Source: an uncultured Porphyromonadaceae bacterium
Lineage (GTDB): Bacteria; Bacteroidota; Bacteroidia; Bacteroidales; Muribaculaceae
Direction of reading: 5' to 3'
DNA: 6,138 nt
NCBI GenBank assembly: GCA_947166165.1
Contig: CAMVDK010000187.1
Coordinates: 1 to 6,138 of the forward strand
Below, piece by piece: positions 4,689-6,138 of this stretch; positions within the stretch are counted from its first letter, which is position 1, and the number at the start of each line of letters is the position of its first letter. Both the position numbers and the translations under genes were made by a program. The notes beneath the pieces are model-generated. The model searched no databases. It had not been told where the DNA came from and saw only the letters and a program-made list of their open reading frames with translations.

Positions 4689-4976
4689 ATGTTTGAGAAA
4701 GGATACAAGATGGTCAAGCAGGCCCTGCTGCTCGACTTTGCGTGCATCGCCGTGGCAGGGGCGGTGCTCTATTTCACCTACAACGACCTGCTGCCCATAT
4801 GGGTGCAGATTGCCGGTGCCCTCGTGGCCATGGTGCTGCTGGTGCTGTCGTTCAGCACCTACCGCAAAGGCCGCAAGTTGATGCGTCAAGCCGCCCAGCA
4901 GGCCGAAGAAGACGAGGCCGACATGGACGAGGCCGACATGGACGAGGCCGACACCGACAAACCTGGCCAGCCATGA
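4689..4976 (+). CDS. Small two-helix membrane protein with acidic repeat tail
   Basis: A 95-aa protein of no family I recognise. Two predicted transmembrane helices (about 11-30 and 36-56) are joined by a short loop (YNDLLPI). A basic stretch (YRKGRKLMRQ, 58-67) suggests that the C-terminal tail is cytoplasmic. The tail (73-90) is strongly acidic and contains the pentapeptide DEADM twice and then DEADT, coded by a 15-bp tandem repeat. The start at 4689 lies about 25 nt after a clear promoter. Its stop codon overlaps the xth start region in an ATGATGA arrangement, so it is the first gene of an operon with xth and tatD; a link to DNA repair is not shown by this alone. Confidence 0.8.
   Translation: MFEKGYKMVKQALLLDFACIAVAGAVLYFTYNDLLPIWVQIAGALVAMVLLVLSFSTYRKGRKLMRQAAQQAEEDEADMDEADMDEADTDKPGQP
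4911..4955 (+). repeat. 15-bp tandem repeat inside the small membrane protein gene
   Basis: The unit GACGAGGCCGACATG occurs at 4911-4925 and 4926-4940, and a third copy at 4941-4955 ends in ACC instead of ATG. It encodes DEADM, DEADM, DEADT. The period is a multiple of three, so copy-number change would keep the reading frame and only lengthen or shorten the acidic tail. Confidence 0.85.
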
Positions 4977-5734
4977 TGAAGCTCATTTCGTGGAACGTGA
5001 ACGGCCTTCGCGCCGTGGCTGGCAAGGGCTTCGACGAGGTGTTCCGCCGCCTCGACGCCGACTTTGTGTGCCTTCAAGAGACCAAGATGCAGGCCGGGCA
5101 GCTCGACCTGACGTTCGATGGCTATGAATCCTTCTGGAACTATGCCGACAAGAAGGGCTACAGCGGCACGGCCATCTACACGCGCCACACGCCGCTCAAC
5201 GTGACGCTGGGCATGGGCATCGACGAGCACGACCACGAGGGGCGGCTCATCACCGCGGAGATGGACGACTTCTACCTCGTGACGTGCTACACGCCCAACA
5301 GCCAGGACGGCCTGCGCCGCCTTGACTACCGGATGCGGTGGGAAGACGACTTCCGTGCCTATCTGCTCGCCCTCGACGCCCGCAAGCCGGTCATCGTGTG
5401 CGGCGACCTGAACGTGGCCCACCAGGAAATCGACCTCAAGAATCCGAAGTCGAACCGTCGCAACGCCGGCTTCACCGACGAGGAACGCGGCAAGATGACC
5501 ACACTGCTCCACGCGGGATTCATCGACACCTACCGGCACTTCTACCCCGACCGCGAGGGGGTGTACAGCTGGTGGAGCTACCGCTTCAAGGCCCGCGAGA
5601 AGAACGCCGGCTGGCGCATCGACTATTTCCTGGCCTCGGCCCGGCTGGCCCCCCGGCTGCTGGGAGCCGACATCCTCACCGACATCATGGGCAGCGACCA
5701 CTGCCCGGTGGAGCTCACCGCCAACCTGCAGTAA
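4973..5734 (+). CDS. xth: Exodeoxyribonuclease III (AP endonuclease)
   Basis: A 253-aa exonuclease III-family enzyme (252 aa if the second ATG at 4976 is used) for base-excision repair: it cleaves 5' of abasic sites and has 3'-5' exonuclease and 3'-phosphatase activity. The whole active site is visible (numbered from 4976): N7 in SWNVNGLRA, E35 in CLQETKM, Y105 in TCYTPNS, D144 and N146 in CGDLNVAH, D216 in WRIDYFL, and D241-H242 in GSDHCPVEL. Further family features are YSGTAIYTR and the segment VYSWWSYRFKAREKNAGWR. The length matches the family. Both ATGs overlap the stop codon of the preceding gene (ATGATGA), indicating translational coupling; most homologues begin MK, which favours 4976, while the 4-nt ATGA overlap favours 4973. 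tatD begins 2 nt after the stop. Confidence 0.96.
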   Translation: MMKLISWNVNGLRAVAGKGFDEVFRRLDADFVCLQETKMQAGQLDLTFDGYESFWNYADKKGYSGTAIYTRHTPLNVTLGMGIDEHDHEGRLITAEMDDFYLVTCYTPNSQDGLRRLDYRMRWEDDFRAYLLALDARKPVIVCGDLNVAHQEIDLKNPKSNRRNAGFTDEERGKMTTLLHAGFIDTYRHFYPDREGVYSWWSYRFKAREKNAGWRIDYFLASARLAPRLLGADILTDIMGSDHCPVELTANLQ

Positions 5735-5736
5735 CG

Positions 5737-6138
5737 ATGATTGACAGCCACACACATCTCTACGCCACCGAGTTTGACGACGACCGCTCGGCGATGGTGG
5801 CCCGCGCGCAGCAGGCCGGCGTGACCCACGTGGTGCTGCCCAACGAGAACCTGGCCAGCGTGCCCCGCCTGTGGGCCATGCACGAGCAGTGGCCCGAGTG
5901 GACCTCGGTGGCCTTGGGGCTGCACCCCGAGGAGGTGCGCGACAGCTGGCGCGACGAGCTGGCGCAGCTGCGCGAGCTGCTCGACGAGCGGCCCTGCGTG
6001 GCCGTGGGCGAAATAGGCGTCGACCTCTACTGGGACAAGACCTGGCGCGAGCAGCAGCTCGAGGCGCTCGATGTGCAGCTGCGCTGGTGCGTGGACAAGC
6101 ACATCCCGTTCATCATCCACTGCCGCGAGGCGCTCGAC
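5737..6138 (+). CDS. tatD: TatD-family metal-dependent hydrolase/DNase (5' part, runs off the window)
   Basis: The first 134 codons are open to the window edge; full-length relatives have roughly 250-260 residues, so about half is present. TatD proteins are TIM-barrel metalloenzymes with 3'-5' exonuclease or DNase activity. Visible metal-site motifs are DSHTHLY at the N-terminus (H5, H7), GEIGVDLYWD (E92) and PFIIHCREA (H128). VALGLHPEEV at about 58-67 is the conserved G-L/I-H-P block. The start at 5737 lies 2 nt after the xth stop, so the gene is the third in the operon and probably coupled to xth, another DNA-processing nuclease. The strain-specific substrate cannot be told. Confidence 0.93.
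   Translation, partial: MIDSHTHLYATEFDDDRSAMVARAQQAGVTHVVLPNENLASVPRLWAMHEQWPEWTSVALGLHPEEVRDSWRDELAQLRELLDERPCVAVGEIGVDLYWDKTWREQQLEALDVQLRWCVDKHIPFIIHCREALD

Overview
The window looks like chromosomal DNA from a fairly high-GC member of the Bacteroidales, probably Prevotellaceae or Muribaculaceae. Three things point there. Promoters fit the Bacteroidetes sigma-ABfr pattern (TTTG or CTTG, 19-21 nt, then TAnnTTTG) ahead of five of the transcription units. Genes lack clear Shine-Dalgarno sequences. The gene complement includes the alternative GlmU-type protein and a secreted protein with a dockerin-like C-terminus. The species cannot be fixed from the sequence alone.

Layout. (1) 1-1009: a promoter with a G8 run just upstream drives a secreted 283-aa protein of unknown function that ends in a dockerin/EF-hand-like calcium loop. 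(2) 1010-1400: no credible gene, but a dense array of alternating hairpins and near-identical promoter-like repeats; its last unit is the likely promoter of the next gene. (3) 1401-3624: a GlmU-family sugar nucleotidyltransferase/acetyltransferase and tryptophanyl-tRNA synthetase (trpS), probably co-transcribed. (4) 3625-3743: a degenerate 9-bp tandem repeat and a perfect bidirectional terminator that serves trpS and the converging tRNA. (5) 3745-4583, minus strand: tRNA-Val(CAC) with its own promoter, and upstream of it a two-gene unit coding for a small two-helix membrane protein that overlaps a T7-lysozyme-type N-acetylmuramoyl-L-alanine amidase. (6) 4584-6138, plus strand: a divergent promoter, then a small membrane protein, exodeoxyribonuclease III (xth) and the start of a TatD-family nuclease, tightly packed as an operon.

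Functionally the window is mostly housekeeping: cell-envelope sugar-nucleotide synthesis, tRNA charging, a valine tRNA and DNA repair. The parts that stand out are the repeat array at 1034-1376, where stems change sequence but stay complementary, and the overlapping membrane-protein/amidase pair, which has the form of a holin-endolysin cassette but sits alone in a chromosomal setting.
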